From Caenorhabditis elegans (taxonomy: Eukaryota; Nematoda; Chromadorea; Rhabditida; Rhabditidae): a stretch of DNA of 64,000 nucleotides. Location of the stretch: the NCBI RefSeq assembly GCF_000002985.6, contig NC_003284.9, forward strand, positions 1,054,001 through 1,118,000, written 5' to 3'. The notes beneath the pieces were generated by a model. It was given only the letters and a program-made list of their open reading frames with translations, was not told the origin of the DNA and searched no databases. How positions within the stretch are numbered: the stretch's first letter is position 1; every line of letters begins with the position of its first letter. Both the position numbers and the translations under genes were made by a program. Of this stretch, positions 49,101 to 60,900 are shown piece by piece.

Positions 49101-49182
49101 TGACCGCATCGAGTCGGGACGTGATGCTTACTACTGGGTCAACTTCAAGTCGGCTGTTGAATATATCAAGACAATTCTGTGA
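43156..49182 (+). CDS. rme-6: RME-6: RasGAP-like and VPS9-domain Rab5 exchange factor, 1093 aa
   Basis: Eighteen exons in phase: 43156-43257, 43313-43399, 43444-43541, 43899-44001, 44045-44347, 44643-44751, 44804-45120, 45169-45324, 45654-45822, 45871-46305, 46618-46909, 46956-47183, 47472-47606, 47658-47883, 47931-48046, 48501-48573, 48649-48846, 49048-49182. The N-terminal half is RasGAP-like (ILRKETSISTRFYKHF, NLICPAIISPQKFGVVDN). A low-complexity linker has LLEPTPAPKE and NLIDFSSG. The C-terminal VPS9 domain (about 945-1090) has YPNRDADHHRDK, SADDLTPVLVFVIIKANP and GRDAYYWVNFKSAVEYI. RME-6 (GAPVD1/GAPEX-5 family) activates RAB-5 on clathrin-coated vesicles during receptor endocytosis. Introns carry a GTCAGTGC pair, a TTAGGC-like tract and a SINE-like copy. 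Recognised by recall as F49E7.1. Confidence 0.95.
44365..44445 (-). repeat. Two reverse GTCAGTGC units in rme-6 intron 5
   Basis: TGCACTGACCAAAA occurs twice, about 70 bp apart, each the reverse complement of TTTTGGTCAGTGCA. Confidence 0.7.
47291..47410 (+). repeat. Interstitial telomere-like TTAGGC tract
   Basis: TTAGGC TTAGGC TTAGGA TTAGGC runs from 47302 to 47325, in a 120 bp area of decayed copies (CTTAGGC, GCCTTAGGC, ATTTAGGTC). TTAGGC is the nematode telomere repeat. Lies in rme-6 intron 12. Confidence 0.85.
48195..48425 (+). mobile_element. SINE-like, tRNA-derived repeat with A and B boxes
   Basis: Begins GGGGGCAGATAGCTCAGTCGG with a perfect pol III A box (TAGCTCAGTCGG), then a B-box-like GAGTTCAATTTT about 40 bp on, then a non-tRNA body ending ATCCGCAGTGCATAGC. 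The tRNA-like head closes as a weak cloverleaf (GGGGG with CCCCC). It lies in sense in rme-6 intron 15. The related copy at 13214-13410 shows the body is mobile. Confidence 0.75.
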
Positions 49183-50213
49183 TTGTATATTTTGAACCAA
49201 ATTATTTTTTTTTGAATATATTTTATGGGAACACTTTCGTTCCGCAGCAAACTCAGTTTTTATTGTTATGTGTATACTTATTTATTACAGCTAATTGCGA
49301 AGAATGAATGTTTGTAGATGTTCTTTTGAAACTAATTTTAAAAAATAATATCACAATTTCAGTATTAGCGTAAAAAGCGTTAAAACTTTTTTTCATAGCT
49401 CTAGCACACGTGTAATTGTCTAACTTACCCGAGTATCATAATAACATTTCAACAATTCGTAGATTTTTGGAAAATTTTCAGTTGTGGCAAATCGCTAAGT
49501 TCTCCAGAAATGAAGCCTTTTTGAAAATTTTTGAGCATCACTGTAGAAAATATTTGTTGTCAAGCTTAGCTTGGTGCTTAAAAATCTGACTTTGTGCTTG
49601 CTTTACACCCTGCTCCACTTAAAACAATTTTTTTCTGTTGAAAAATTTTTTATGCAGCATGTGAAGGGTTTGGAAATTTTTCCCGGCTGGCGATATTTCA
49701 CCTTCAAGCCCGGGAGCTTATCCCACTTTAAAAGATCAAACTTTAAATTTATGCTCTAAATTCAAGAGAAAATATGTTTCACTTCACTTTGGCCAAGAAA
49801 CATATTTACTAATGCATAAATAACGTTTCCCCTTTTCCGTGGTGCCTCTCTCTCTCTCTCTCTCTTGTTGTATGCGCAGATCAATAACGTTCGCCCCGTT
49901 GCCCCAAAACCTCTGCGTCTCCCCAACCGTCAATACTGTTTCACTTCAAGAGACTCAGAGGTCGTTTGTATGTGCTGCTATCCTCAACAGCCCTCCCCTC
50001 ATCTTTTCACAACCACCATCGTTCCTCGTTTTATGTATTTGTATCAAAGCGATCGAGATTTTGTGGACTCCGATAATCGGAATATTTATTTGATTATTTA
50101 TTGATTTAATTGCTCAATTACATCTTTTTAAATATGATTTTTCAAGTGCAAAGGTGTTTTAAAACGCTTTTAGAATTCCAGTTGTTTGACACGTTAAAGT
50201 TTAATTTTCAGAG
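49183..50213. other. Spacer between rme-6 and ife-4 with an unexplained open frame
   Basis: Holds the rme-6 3' UTR and ife-4 5' region. A (CT)n run ends in TGCGCAG at 49879, and the next 225 bp to TGA at 50104 stay open in a frame with worm-like codon use (about 74 codons). A second overlapping frame is open too, so coding status is unclear. Confidence 0.45.
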
Positions 50214-52042
50214 ATGGAAGCTGAAACGTCAACTCAGGAAGTTGTGAAGCAGGTCAAAAATTTGCCAATTTTGATGGTAAGATTTCACTTTGCAAAAGTA
50301 AAAGTTGGTGAACAAGTAATTTTTGAAATTCAAAATAAATTAACTTCTGAATGGAAAACATTTCAAAAAACCACGCGGTTTTCCAACCAATTATATCAAA
50401 TGTTTGATGCTCCATGCTCGTGAAAACATGAAGTTTAAGTTTCCAACAGCTTTTTAAAATTTTGTTCCAGTACACTTCACACTTCAAATCCACTTATCCT
50501 ATCTCCAAACTCACCTTGATGAATTCTAAGTGGAGCTTGCCCTCTAAAAAATTCCATATTTTTCAGGAAGATGCTCCGGTCGGCTCTGACGATCACCAAC
50601 TTCAATATTCATACACATTTTCGTATTTCATGAGGCCAACTGGCAAATTCGATCCGGAAGATTATGCTAGTTATGTGCAGCCTGTTGGAATAATGAAGTC
50701 TGTCGAGCAATTTTGGAGTATTATGGTGCATTTCAAACGGCCAACTGGTAAGGGTTTTGATAGTGGAAAGTATTTAAAAATAAATCAAAAACTATGCTTT
50801 AAAAATTAAATTTGAAAATATAAAAAAAACTCCAGTAACCTTATAAGAGTTCAGGGGTATTATAAATAGTGAAACTTAAAAGTACCTAAAGAATAATTTG
50901 ACCTAGTAGTGCAAGACTGATAAAGTGTTTGAAACGTAGTTGAACACTTTCAACTGTTCCTTTTTAAGTTTTTCACAAATCTTTATGAATATCGAGTTTT
51001 TAAACTTTTTTTTAAGCGACGAATAAATTTTTTGATACTGCTTGAATGGTTTCAAAATCTGAAGTTAAAAAAAAATCTGAAGCTAAGCTAAATTAAAAAA
51101 AAAATTGCCTAAAGTATATTATTAACCAATGTCTAGATTTGCTGATAATTGACACAGAATTTCCAGAAATTTTTTATTTTCAAAAAGATTTCCCTTCCAT
51201 TCCATTCCATAACTTTTACTTAATTCCAGAAATGTGCGACAAAGCTGACATTCACTTCTTCAAAACTGGCGTCAAACCAGTGTGGGAAGATCCGGCGAAC
51301 TGCAAAGGTGGAAAATGGATTATCCGACTGAAGAAAGGATTGTCGACAAGAATTTGGGAGAATCTGCTCATGGCAATCATTGGAGAGCAGTTTTTGGTTG
51401 GAGATGAGCTCTGTGGAGCTGTGTGCTCAATTCGCAATCAGGAAGATATTATATCATTATGGAATAGGTTAGTGCTGGAATTTAAAAATTAAAACTTGGA
51501 GTATTTGGGAACTGGAAAACGTGAAAAAAACAACAATGCCAAATTGTGCAAGACCGACAAAAAACAACTGAAAACATTTCACACCATAAATCTTAAAAAG
51601 TCTTAGTGGAATTTGAAAATGTCAAAAAAATCTACTAGTGCTTCTGCCAGATGTGAAAATAGTGTAATTGCAAATTTTGTTAGCATATCTTTTGAATGAA
51701 CGCGCCTGTTGCTTCAAGAGGTCACCAAATCTTGTTAGAGCTCCACTTTGTCAGATCAAATTTTGCGTAATTTTACACTTATTATTTTCTGCAATTTTAC
51801 TTGGAAAGTAGAACAGTTGTGGAAAATTGAATCAACAAATTTGCCATACACCCTGATGACATTCCCAACTACATCAATTTTCCAGAAACGCAGACGACAC
51901 CCCAGTAACCAACAGAATCCGAGAAACTCTTCGATCGGTGCTCCAACTGCCTCAGAACACGGTACTAGAATACAAACGACACGATGACTGTCTCAGAGAT
52001 CAGAGCTCATATCGTCATACTACTAAAAATATCTGCAAATGA
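50214..52042 (+). CDS. ife-4: eIF4E class II (4EHP-type) cap-binding protein, 212 aa
   Basis: Four exons in phase: 50214-50276, 50567-50747, 51230-51467 and 51886-52042. Core blocks are LQYSYTFSYFMRP, SVEQFWSIMVHFKRP, IHFFKTGVKPVWEDPAN, GGKWIIRLKKG, WENLLMAIIGEQF, CGAVCSIRNQEDIISLWN and RIRETLRSVL. They follow human 4EHP (EIF4E2) much more closely than eIF4E1. The cap-stacking Trp56 position reads Tyr (ASYVQPV) while Trp102 is kept (PVWEDP), a class II mark. Such proteins bind m7G caps and modulate translation of chosen mRNAs. The ATG lies two bases after TTTTCAG, a likely SL1 site. AATAAA at 52226-52231 marks the 3' end. Recognised by recall as C05D9.5. Confidence 0.94.
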
Positions 52043-52225
52043 TCATGCTGCTTTACTATTATTTTTTTCGATTGGGAATCATTTTGGGTCCGGAGAAAAA
52101 GAAAATGAGAGGAATCTCGTTATTGGTTTTAATATATTCTGTATAATGACTAGTTTTATGATTTCAAGTTTTTTTTTGAATATGTGGTTTAGTCTGGCGG
52201 CTCTTGGAGCTGATGGACACTTTTA

Positions 52226-52231
52226 AATAAA
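52226..52231 (+). promoter_or_regulatory. Poly(A) signal of ife-4
   Basis: AATAAA 184 bp past the stop codon. Confidence 0.7.
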
Positions 52232-54066
52232 TTTATTCTATTGAAAATTAATTGAAGAATTCTGCATTAACCAAACAAAATAATTTATTAGATTTTAAAG
52301 AATCATCATTAAATGTTAAAGGAGTTGGTGCATCACGTTACTTTCACAACCCTACATTAAAAAAAAAGTTATTAAAATACAGTCGTTTGGTAATCATCAT
52401 GAAAAATGGACTCACGAGATGTCGACCGCTTTAATTCGTTCCATAAAATTTAAATAATATAGACATACAAAAACATATAGACCGAGCCATGAGCTATGTT
52501 TTGTTAGTTGAAAGTGTTTTGATAGCATCTCTAGTTTTGGAGTTATTCTTATTTGAAAGTGGATATCTTCTTGGCCAGCACTGTACTACGTGATGACCTA
52601 ATTTTCAACTATTCAGCTACAAAATCAGATAGCTCAAAGTCGAAAATATATACCCCTCTTTTTTCAAAATTGCAAGCAAATTCACTAACGAAATATAAAA
52701 GTTTATTGGAATTAGAAGTGTCAACTGTAAATGCCACGTGGCAACCTCAGATTGAATCGGATGTTTCAAAATTCGAAAGTCCATAACCAAAAGTCGACGC
52801 ACCTGAGTTATCCGAATTGTAAGTACATTACAAACTGAAATATATAGTTTTGTCTAAATCTTACGGAAACTGCCTCCTGCTGACCTCAATTTCAAAACTA
52901 CAACTCCAGCAATTAGGTTAAAATGTAGTTCACAAAATGTACAACATTTTGTTACTTGACAATTTTTCTGTATCTCTAAAAAGAAGTGAGATACACTATC
53001 CAGAAAGTGACCATCTTTTCCCCCTCGAGCCCCCAACAGCTTCTGGATTTATATATTTTATTTAAAACTCAAAAACCGCAGGGCGTCGTGGCGGGCGTCT
53101 GTAACCTAGCCGGGGGCTGTATTCAGGGGGAGTTGACATCAAACCCTGTCTTTCTTTCATGATGTCATTACTAAACAAACTAAATTTTCTTAAGTGGAGC
53201 TTAACTCCCAAAAAAAAAATTTTTTTTTAATTTTGCGCGCGCGTGCACGTGGCATGGCCTCTTCGACCTTCAAAAATTTAATGCCCTATATCTCAGCTTA
53301 AATTAGCGATAGAAACCTGAAAATTTATCTATAAAGGTTTTCGACTCTGGGCTTTCAGAATTTTAAATGACATTTTAAAAATTAGGTTACCACGTGGCAA
53401 TTTTTTTAAAAATTTCTTTGCCTTTTTTGCAAGTGCGCATTTAGGCCATAAGCGGCTACTAGCTAGAAAAAGCGATAAATTTCTGAAAATTTATGTGACT
53501 AGGTTTTAGACTGTGACCTTTCAGAATTTGAACATTTAAAATTGAAGTCATCGCGTGAAAATGTTGTTTAACTCGTATACATAGCTTTGTATTTCCCTGC
53601 TGAAAGTATGTAGTCATCTTAAAAATCAGACATATAGGGTTTCAACAATGAGTTCTCAGATTCTGATGTAAGCAACTTTAGTTTATACCTGTCCAATTTC
53701 TCAATCAAATAAAAATGTAAAAAAGAATCACGTGGAACCTCTCAAGCTGAAGTATTCCGCCTGAACCAACCATTTTTTTATGTACAACTCTGTCTCCAAA
53801 CCTCTCAAAACCCTTCAAACTTTTAGCTCCTTGATTTCTTTGTAAATCTATTCCACCTCGATAATCCATCTTTGTAACCTCTCTCAATCCTCATTTAGAC
53901 GTCAAGGATACCCCCTACCATTAGCCGCCCTCCGAGGAAAGGAACAAGTATAATTGTACAAGCCTAATGTCACCCCATTTGATGGACATGTGTGTACTTG
54001 TTCCATTAGCCACCTACCTTTTTTCATACTTTTCCATTTCAACTATTCAATCTATGTAGACTACCT
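52232..54066. other. Spacer between ife-4 and the secreted-protein gene
   Basis: No supported gene. A 77-codon frame at 52553-52786 lacks splice sites and family features. The interval contains a divergent repeat (53225-53700) and several CACGTGGCA palindromes. Confidence 0.5.
53225..53700. repeat. Divergent tandem repeat, units of roughly 180 bp
   Basis: Two clear units align: GCGATAGAAACCTGAAAATTT...CTTTCAGAATTTTAAATGACA and GCGATAAATTTCTGAAAATTT...CTTTCAGAATTTGAACATTTA. Each ends near a CACGTGGC or CGCGTGAA motif, and a third more decayed unit seems to follow. Confidence 0.6.
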
Positions 54067-56110
54067 ATGGATAAATTTCATTCTCTGCTAGTAGCAATAT
54101 TTCTGTTGAGAGCTTTGGAAGGTAAATAATATGAAAGTTATTCAAAATCAATTAATCCGTTCAGAAACGTATTCAACGTATCATGGAAATATCTATGGAA
54201 TCCAGAAGTTGAAGGGCAACAAAACTGGAAAGTCGGTTTATCAACATTTTTGGTTTAAAAGGCATCATGTGCATTTGTGAGTTCACGTATTAATTTTAAT
54301 TTTTACATTTAAAGTTAGGTGCTTTGACTGTAAGATACAAGTTGTCAGAATTTGAAAAATGTGGTGTGAATAGAAGTTGTCACGTGGCATTGGCAGCTGA
54401 CATTTTAGATTATTAAAAGAAACTTAAAAATAGAAATAAAACATTATTGTCATTAATTTTGAAAAAAAATGTGAACAAACCCTTTAATTTTTATCTCAAC
54501 AAGTAATCAATTTCTTTGCCTAAACTGCATTTTTGTGTGAAAATATTATGTTGCAGAAGACAACGGTACCCAAAAACGCTAATGTTTGCAAGGATGTCGA
54601 TGAGCCAATGCTCCAAGAAAAAAGTAATATTTATAAAAAAAATTAATCATGACAGGTACAGACAGTCAGAAAACGCAAGTCCAGATAGGTTTTTTTTGAA
54701 ATTTGTTTCAAGATTTGAACTATAAACTTTCAAATTTATATGTTCCCCCAATCTTAAACAACTTTCAACAGATTAATTTAAAAAAAAACCCCCCTTTTCA
54801 GAACATCAAAATCATACAAGTAAAACGAATTGGTGGTGATTACCCATATGGTCCAAAACTGTCATCAATCTCTGAAAACCAGATATGCCGCCCCACAACA
54901 AGCCGCTCCTCCTCACCTCATTTTTCTTCCATCGCTTTTTCAACTTCCCGACAACTCAACTTTCCCAAGGTCCGTTTGTTGGTGTGTTGCATTTCTTTTT
55001 ATCAATCGAGGGCTTTCCGTGCACTATATGTTGTAATACTTTGTTGAAGACCCCCTGTGTACGTTGGGTACACCAGTTGGGGAATGAGATAGACAGTGAT
55101 TGATTACTTGATGCTTTGTGGTTTGTCGGGCGGGGATTGAGTCAGTAGATCCAAAGAGGAGAAAACAAATATTGTTGCTCGGGTACATGAAATTAGCAAC
55201 ATAGTTTCATGGTGTATCGACATGAATTGAATTTTTTTTTTAAACTTGCTAACTGAAATTTTCTAAAAATGCTTTTGCCTTTAGTTTTGTAATTGAAAAA
55301 AAACTGATATGTATTGTTAAAACTCGCAAGGGTCACCGTTGAGCAAATTTATAAGCTGGTGATTTTTCTGTCTAGAAATGCAATAAATCTTTTATTTTGA
55401 AAATAAAAATAAATAGAAAATATTATGGTTTTTTTAAGGCGAGACCTATGTACCCAAATTTGTATGTACCTAAATTTGATTTTTTTTTTCAAACCAAAAT
55501 ATAAACTGCAATTAAATGAAATTGATCAGTGTAAATTTTATTAATTAGTACATATAGTACAGTATAGTGTATAATATAATATGCTATAAGATAGTATAGT
55601 ATAAGTTAAATGTGCTTTAAGTTTCAAATCAAATAGATTTCAAAATTGTATTCACCTAAAGTCTAACCTCTGTTTTGAAATATTTCAAAAGTGAAAATTT
55701 TTCCACTGTGAAATTCAGTGGCAATGATTCTTTAGTAATGCAAATTTGTTAGAAACAGATATACAGTTTTTTTTTATGAAAAAAATATTTACTCGTTTTC
55801 AGGTCTTTTTGGAATTGCTATGCTGTATAGAAACACTCCTAAATTTTCAAGTAGAAATTGTAAAAGAAATTTCAAATTAACTGTTCCACGTTGCAACTAG
55901 AGCTCTCTAGAAAAAATCCTTTACACTATAAATTGGAAATAACTCTAAAATACTTTTCAGAAATCTTCGAAATCTCTGAACCAAGTTCATATCAACCTGG
56001 CAAAGCGAAAACAGTGGAAACGAAACAAGGCGTGGTGTACTCATTGTGAGTCATACTGGAAGATGAAGATTAATTCGAAACAGTTGAAGTCTAGATACCC
56101 GTGCTGTTGA
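54067..56110 (+). CDS. Unrecognised basic secreted protein, 183 aa
   Basis: Five exons join in phase: 54067-54121, 54165-54276, 54557-54623, 54802-54969 and 55961-56110. An AATAAA signal follows at 56138-56143. The first exon encodes a signal peptide (MDKFHSLLVAIFLLRALE). The mature part is Lys/Arg-rich with six Cys (SQCSKKK, NQICRPT, WCTHCES and a terminal YPCC) and several dibasic sites (VKRIGG, LAKRKQWKRNK) that could be protease sites. Block RQRYPKTLMFARMSMSQC faintly recalls the RYP...A.C block of IL-17-type cytokines, but I do not claim that family. No known domain seen. Exon 4 ends at a weak donor (AAG/GTCCGT), and without that splice the protein would end 26 residues later at 55047. 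I infer an extracellular ligand or matrix factor with low certainty. Confidence 0.68.
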
Positions 56111-57915
56111 ATTATTTTGAAATATTTTTTTATTTTAAATAAATGCCTATTTTCCGCGTGAAATTATAATTTTTACTGCAAAACGACAACCTGTGCTCAT
56201 TTCTTGGATTTATACTGAAAATTTGAGTTTCAGGTTGTGCTTGAACTTTGTAGATTTTATCAACATTTAAACATCCAAACTTCTGGAAAGCCCAGTTGGT
56301 CAGTTTTATTGGCGTTTTAATTACTGTAAATTGATACTTGATAGATGCGCAGACAATTCAACTATAAAAATATTTCGAAGACATTTCTCACAAGTTTCTT
56401 ACAAGTACACCAATTTGTAAATGTAGTTGTCTTCAGGAAACCCCATCAAATCCAGGATACACATATAATTTGCTCTCCGAGCACTGACCTTTTCTCCCGA
56501 TAACTATACAACTTGCTCCTCCCCCTTGCAAACTCTCAGAAGTTGCCCGCCGCGGTGCAAAAAAAACAACAACAACCTTCGATATAATATCAATTCTCTC
56601 CTCTTCTCGCACATTTTATAATCCGCCGAAACTCGGAAACACACAGTTTTTATGAGTAGTGGGGGGATTTGGGACTTTAGGTCACATAACAGCTGCTCTT
56701 TTATACACATTCCGATGCTCTTTTTTCGAAGGAACTGACTTTTTTTTGGCGAATGAAATTTGTATCAAAACATTTGATATAGTGAAGATACTAAACATTT
56801 TTTGAAGTTTCAAAGTTCCGTCTTCAAAACAAAAAACAAAGCAAAAAAAAAGTTCAGTTGGTTTTGGGTGTGCACCTAGTCTCAACGCCATATGACAGAA
56901 TGTAGCGTCTGCTGCTGCTGGCAGTTACGGCTCTGGCACGCCAGATGCCTACGCCTGTTGTGTTTCATCTCATACCTCTGTACTCGAGGTTTTACCCCCC
57001 TCCTACCCCCACTGTTTATTACTTTGCTCGACATGTGCTGTTCTCAAGTTATTTGGCATCCCTTAGCATAACCCACCTCCTCACGAACTTTTTTTTTACT
57101 TTTTTTTTCCCCATTTAGTTAACTTTATTGTTTAGTTTTTTCAAAAGTTGTTATCTGATTTTTCATGTTTTTCACTTCATTCCTTTATTCCGTTTAAAAA
57201 TTCTAGCTTGTGAAATTTTCATGATTCCACCTAACACCTCAAAACGTATACCAACTCGTTGAATTCTTAATTTTCATATTTAACTCCAAATTGAAAGAGT
57301 TTTCTCACTTCCAGAAATTGCTAAAAATCTCAGTTCCATATTGATTTTACGCGATTTCTAGAATTAGAGCAACTTTCTGAATACAACTTTCATAACTTTC
57401 GTTATCCTTTTTTTAGAGGCTTAAACCTATTTTAACGTTATAATGTAACTGTTTAGTTTGTAAATAATGTCTACGTAAATTTATAATTTGTATTTTTTGT
57501 TGTCTGGTTTTGAAATATCAAACCCCAAATGTTAGATTTGAGAAAGCCCGTTTAATTTTGAATTTTTCTATTGTGAGTACTTTTTCAGTTCTTTAATTTT
57601 TCATTTGAATCCCCAAAAAACTCAATTACTGGGCTTGAATTCATCTAGAATCTCCACATTTTTTCGAAAACACCGTAATTTTCTGGTAAAGTTGACCCAA
57701 TTTCGATAACTTTTTTTCAGATGAAAATGAAAATTGAGCCAAAAAAAAACCCTACTACTCCCGCCCTTTCTATATTGCTCTGAAACCGAGAACATTCTGG
57801 AAATCTGGTTAATTTTACAGTCCCAAATTTAATTTTTTTACTTCAAAAACCATGTTATTTTTAATATGCACAATTTCAAGTCCACCATCTCTTTTTTTTC
57901 AGAAATCATCACAAA
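56111..57915. other. Spacer between the secreted protein and the integrin-like gene
   Basis: 1.8 kb of AT-rich DNA. AATAAA at 56138-56143 ends the upstream gene. A T-rich run ending TTTTTTTCAG at 57901 is the probable SL1 acceptor for the gene that follows. No other gene seen. Confidence 0.55.
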
Positions 57916-60900
57916 ATGAAGTCCCGGATTTTTTTTATAACATTACTGACAATAGTTGCCGCTCAAGAATCCGCAGATCAGTTATGCAGTAGTTTCGATG
58001 CCCAGCAGAGCTGTGGACAGTGTATCAAAGCACATGCAGAGTGTGCATGGTGTATTGATCCCGTATGTTTACTTTAAAGTGCAGGGGTTTTGAGAGGGGG
58101 TACTAAAAAGTTGGACGTCTTAGATTTCTGACCTTTTTGTAAAATTTGATATCTAGCTAGTTACTTTGAGTTAGTTCAAAAGATTTTCCAACTAAAGAAT
58201 TATTTAAAATCGTTTTCTATTTGTATAGTTCATTCCTTTTAACTGCAAATTTTCAAAAATTTTAAAACTGGGTTTAAATTTAAATTTAAATTTTATTTTT
58301 ATTAATTTTAAATTTTAATTTTAAAGCGCCACTCTACATGCACCTGAAAAATTGTAGAATATCACATTACAAATGTTATCTTAGTTTGTAATTATTTGGA
58401 AAAAACCGAAGAATTAAATTATAGGTGCTTTATGATGCTTTATGATGCTTACAATAATCGTGCAGTTACAAATTCAGAAAAATTATAAGTGCATATGCAC
58501 GTGGTGTCAGGCTGTCCTATTATGGTTTGATCTACAAAACAAGCGGGAATTTTTTGTCAAAACAACTGTTACGTCAGCAAGCTCTTAGCCATGCGAAATC
58601 AGTTGAGAAGTCTGCGTCTTTTCTCTTGCATTTTTTGTAGATCTATGTAGATCAAACCAAAATGGGACACTCTGACACCACGTGCATATGTGAATACTTT
58701 TGTTTCGCAAAAAAACTTTCAGCACTCTTCCCTTACAAACCGATGCCAGCTGAAATCCAAGTTTACCAATGAGACATGCACGCCGCACTTGGTGTATTCT
58801 CCACAAACCGCTCAGGTCAAAATTCAACAAGTAAGTGTTACAGTGGTATAGATCCTCGCTGTTTAACCTTTAAAATGTTACAATTTTTGAAAGTAAAACA
58901 GCGAGGAGGCATACCCATTGGAGCCTAATTTTCCAACTTTTTCTCCAGAACTTACCACTTGAAACCAAACAGCATGATGGTAAAACCATTGTTCGACAAC
59001 AGCCACAAGCGGTTTCCGTCCGTCTAATGCCATGTAAGACTTGCGTTTTATTTTTTAAATACGTAACATTTTCGATAATTTGCAACTTTGTAGCTCACTC
59101 CGCCACCGTTTCTTTCAAGTACCTGCATCAAACTGACCCAAGCAGACGGAGCACCGAACCCGAGACTATGGAAATTCAGACTTCTGATGTTAAAGATACT
59201 CCACTGCAATTGAAATTTTTCATTGTCTGTGATGGGTAGGTGAAGATTTCGAAAAACAATTTTTATAGGAATCATTTCAGAGAGTTGAAGGAGACCAAGT
59301 CGTGCCGTGTGCAGAATAATCAAATCGTTGAATTTAAGATTGAAGTGAGTCTTTTTTTGTTGAAAATTTTGTTTGATCTCCAAAACTGGCAAAAAAAAGT
59401 TGTGGATTGCTCGTCACTGATATGGAATCTGCCTCGATTTTTCGAAAACATAAATTTCTCCTAAAAATTGAATTTTTTATCAAAATCTGAAGGCAGTGAC
59501 CTAGGCAGGTGCCTCTTTTTGAATTATTGGTCGTATGTTTTCAATTTTGATGGTAAACTTGTGAAAAAATGGGGACAGCGGTTTTTTGACATGCTAAATC
59601 CGAATATAAGGTTCTATGGTAATCATTTAGTTTTCCAATATTACCAAATTTGAGAGGGGTTACCATAGCTGCAAGGCAAATTAAATTTAACAAAGGGTCG
59701 CCCATCACTTGGTTTTTCAAATTTTAATTTTAAAAAGCCCCGCACGTGTTTTCAGCTTGACCATTCGGTGTTATTTGTGCAAACACCGTCACGCGCAAAT
59801 GTAGACATTTTTGCACGTGCGGTTGTGAAATTCCTCTTGGCGAATTCAAATATTTTTCCCGCCTTTTTTGAAAATTTTCGAGGCGTTGGTCTAGCTGAAT
59901 AAACGTGTCCTGTGAAACACAATAAAAAAGGGCATACCTTATAGACACACCCCTAGTAACCAAATTTGCTATTCAGGTACGCTAGCAGAGACCAAAATCT
60001 GCTACTGAAAAAAGCAAAAAAGTCGCTAACCAACAAGACAAGTAAGCAAAAAGTACAGAGAGCTGATCGACACTAACCATGGTTCTAATAATTTTTTTTC
60101 TGACCAAAAGTGCTACGCCTAGACAAGCTACAAATTTTAAATATTGATCCACGTTTTATTTCCGAAATTTCAAAATTTTCAGGTTCTCGTCAACTCGTGT
60201 TCCAGTACCGGCGATATTACACTATCAGTAGGTATTCTTAGACAACGCACAATTGCTGGCCTCTACGTCACCACGATTTGCGGGTGTGAATGCGAAAAGC
60301 ATCCGGTAAGATGATCCCAGCCACTTAGCACTTTTTACGAAATTTGAAACTTTTCTCTTTTGTTTCCTAATCACTGGCAATCATCAAAAAAGAATAATAT
60401 TTTTTTTCGCAGGAAATCAATTCTCGATTGTGCCATCAAAACGGACATCTCGTCTGCGGACAATGTGTTTGTGATCAGTCACGTGGTGGGGATAAATGTG
60501 AATGTCCGCTTGCTTCGCATGGAGTTTCCAAGGCTTCTGAATTGGAGGACAAGTGCAGATTGTAAGATTTTTGAAATTACAGAGCGTGAGAAACTAAAGT
60601 TCTCAATAATACAGTCAACATTAGATGTTTTTAGCAAAGACTAGTCTGCCAAATTTGACTTTTTTTTGAATTAGGGAAATACATAAAGTTGCTGAGAATT
60701 ACACTGACAATATTTACACTAAATGCAATAACCATATTGAGAGAGCACGTGGTGTCAGAGTGTCTCATTTCGGTTTGATTTACGTAGATCTACAAAAAAA
60801 TACGGGAATTGAGACGCAGAGTTCTCAACTGATTTCGAATGGCTAAGATCGTGTTGACGTCACCTGTTTGGGCAACAAATTCTTGCATTTTTTGTAGATC

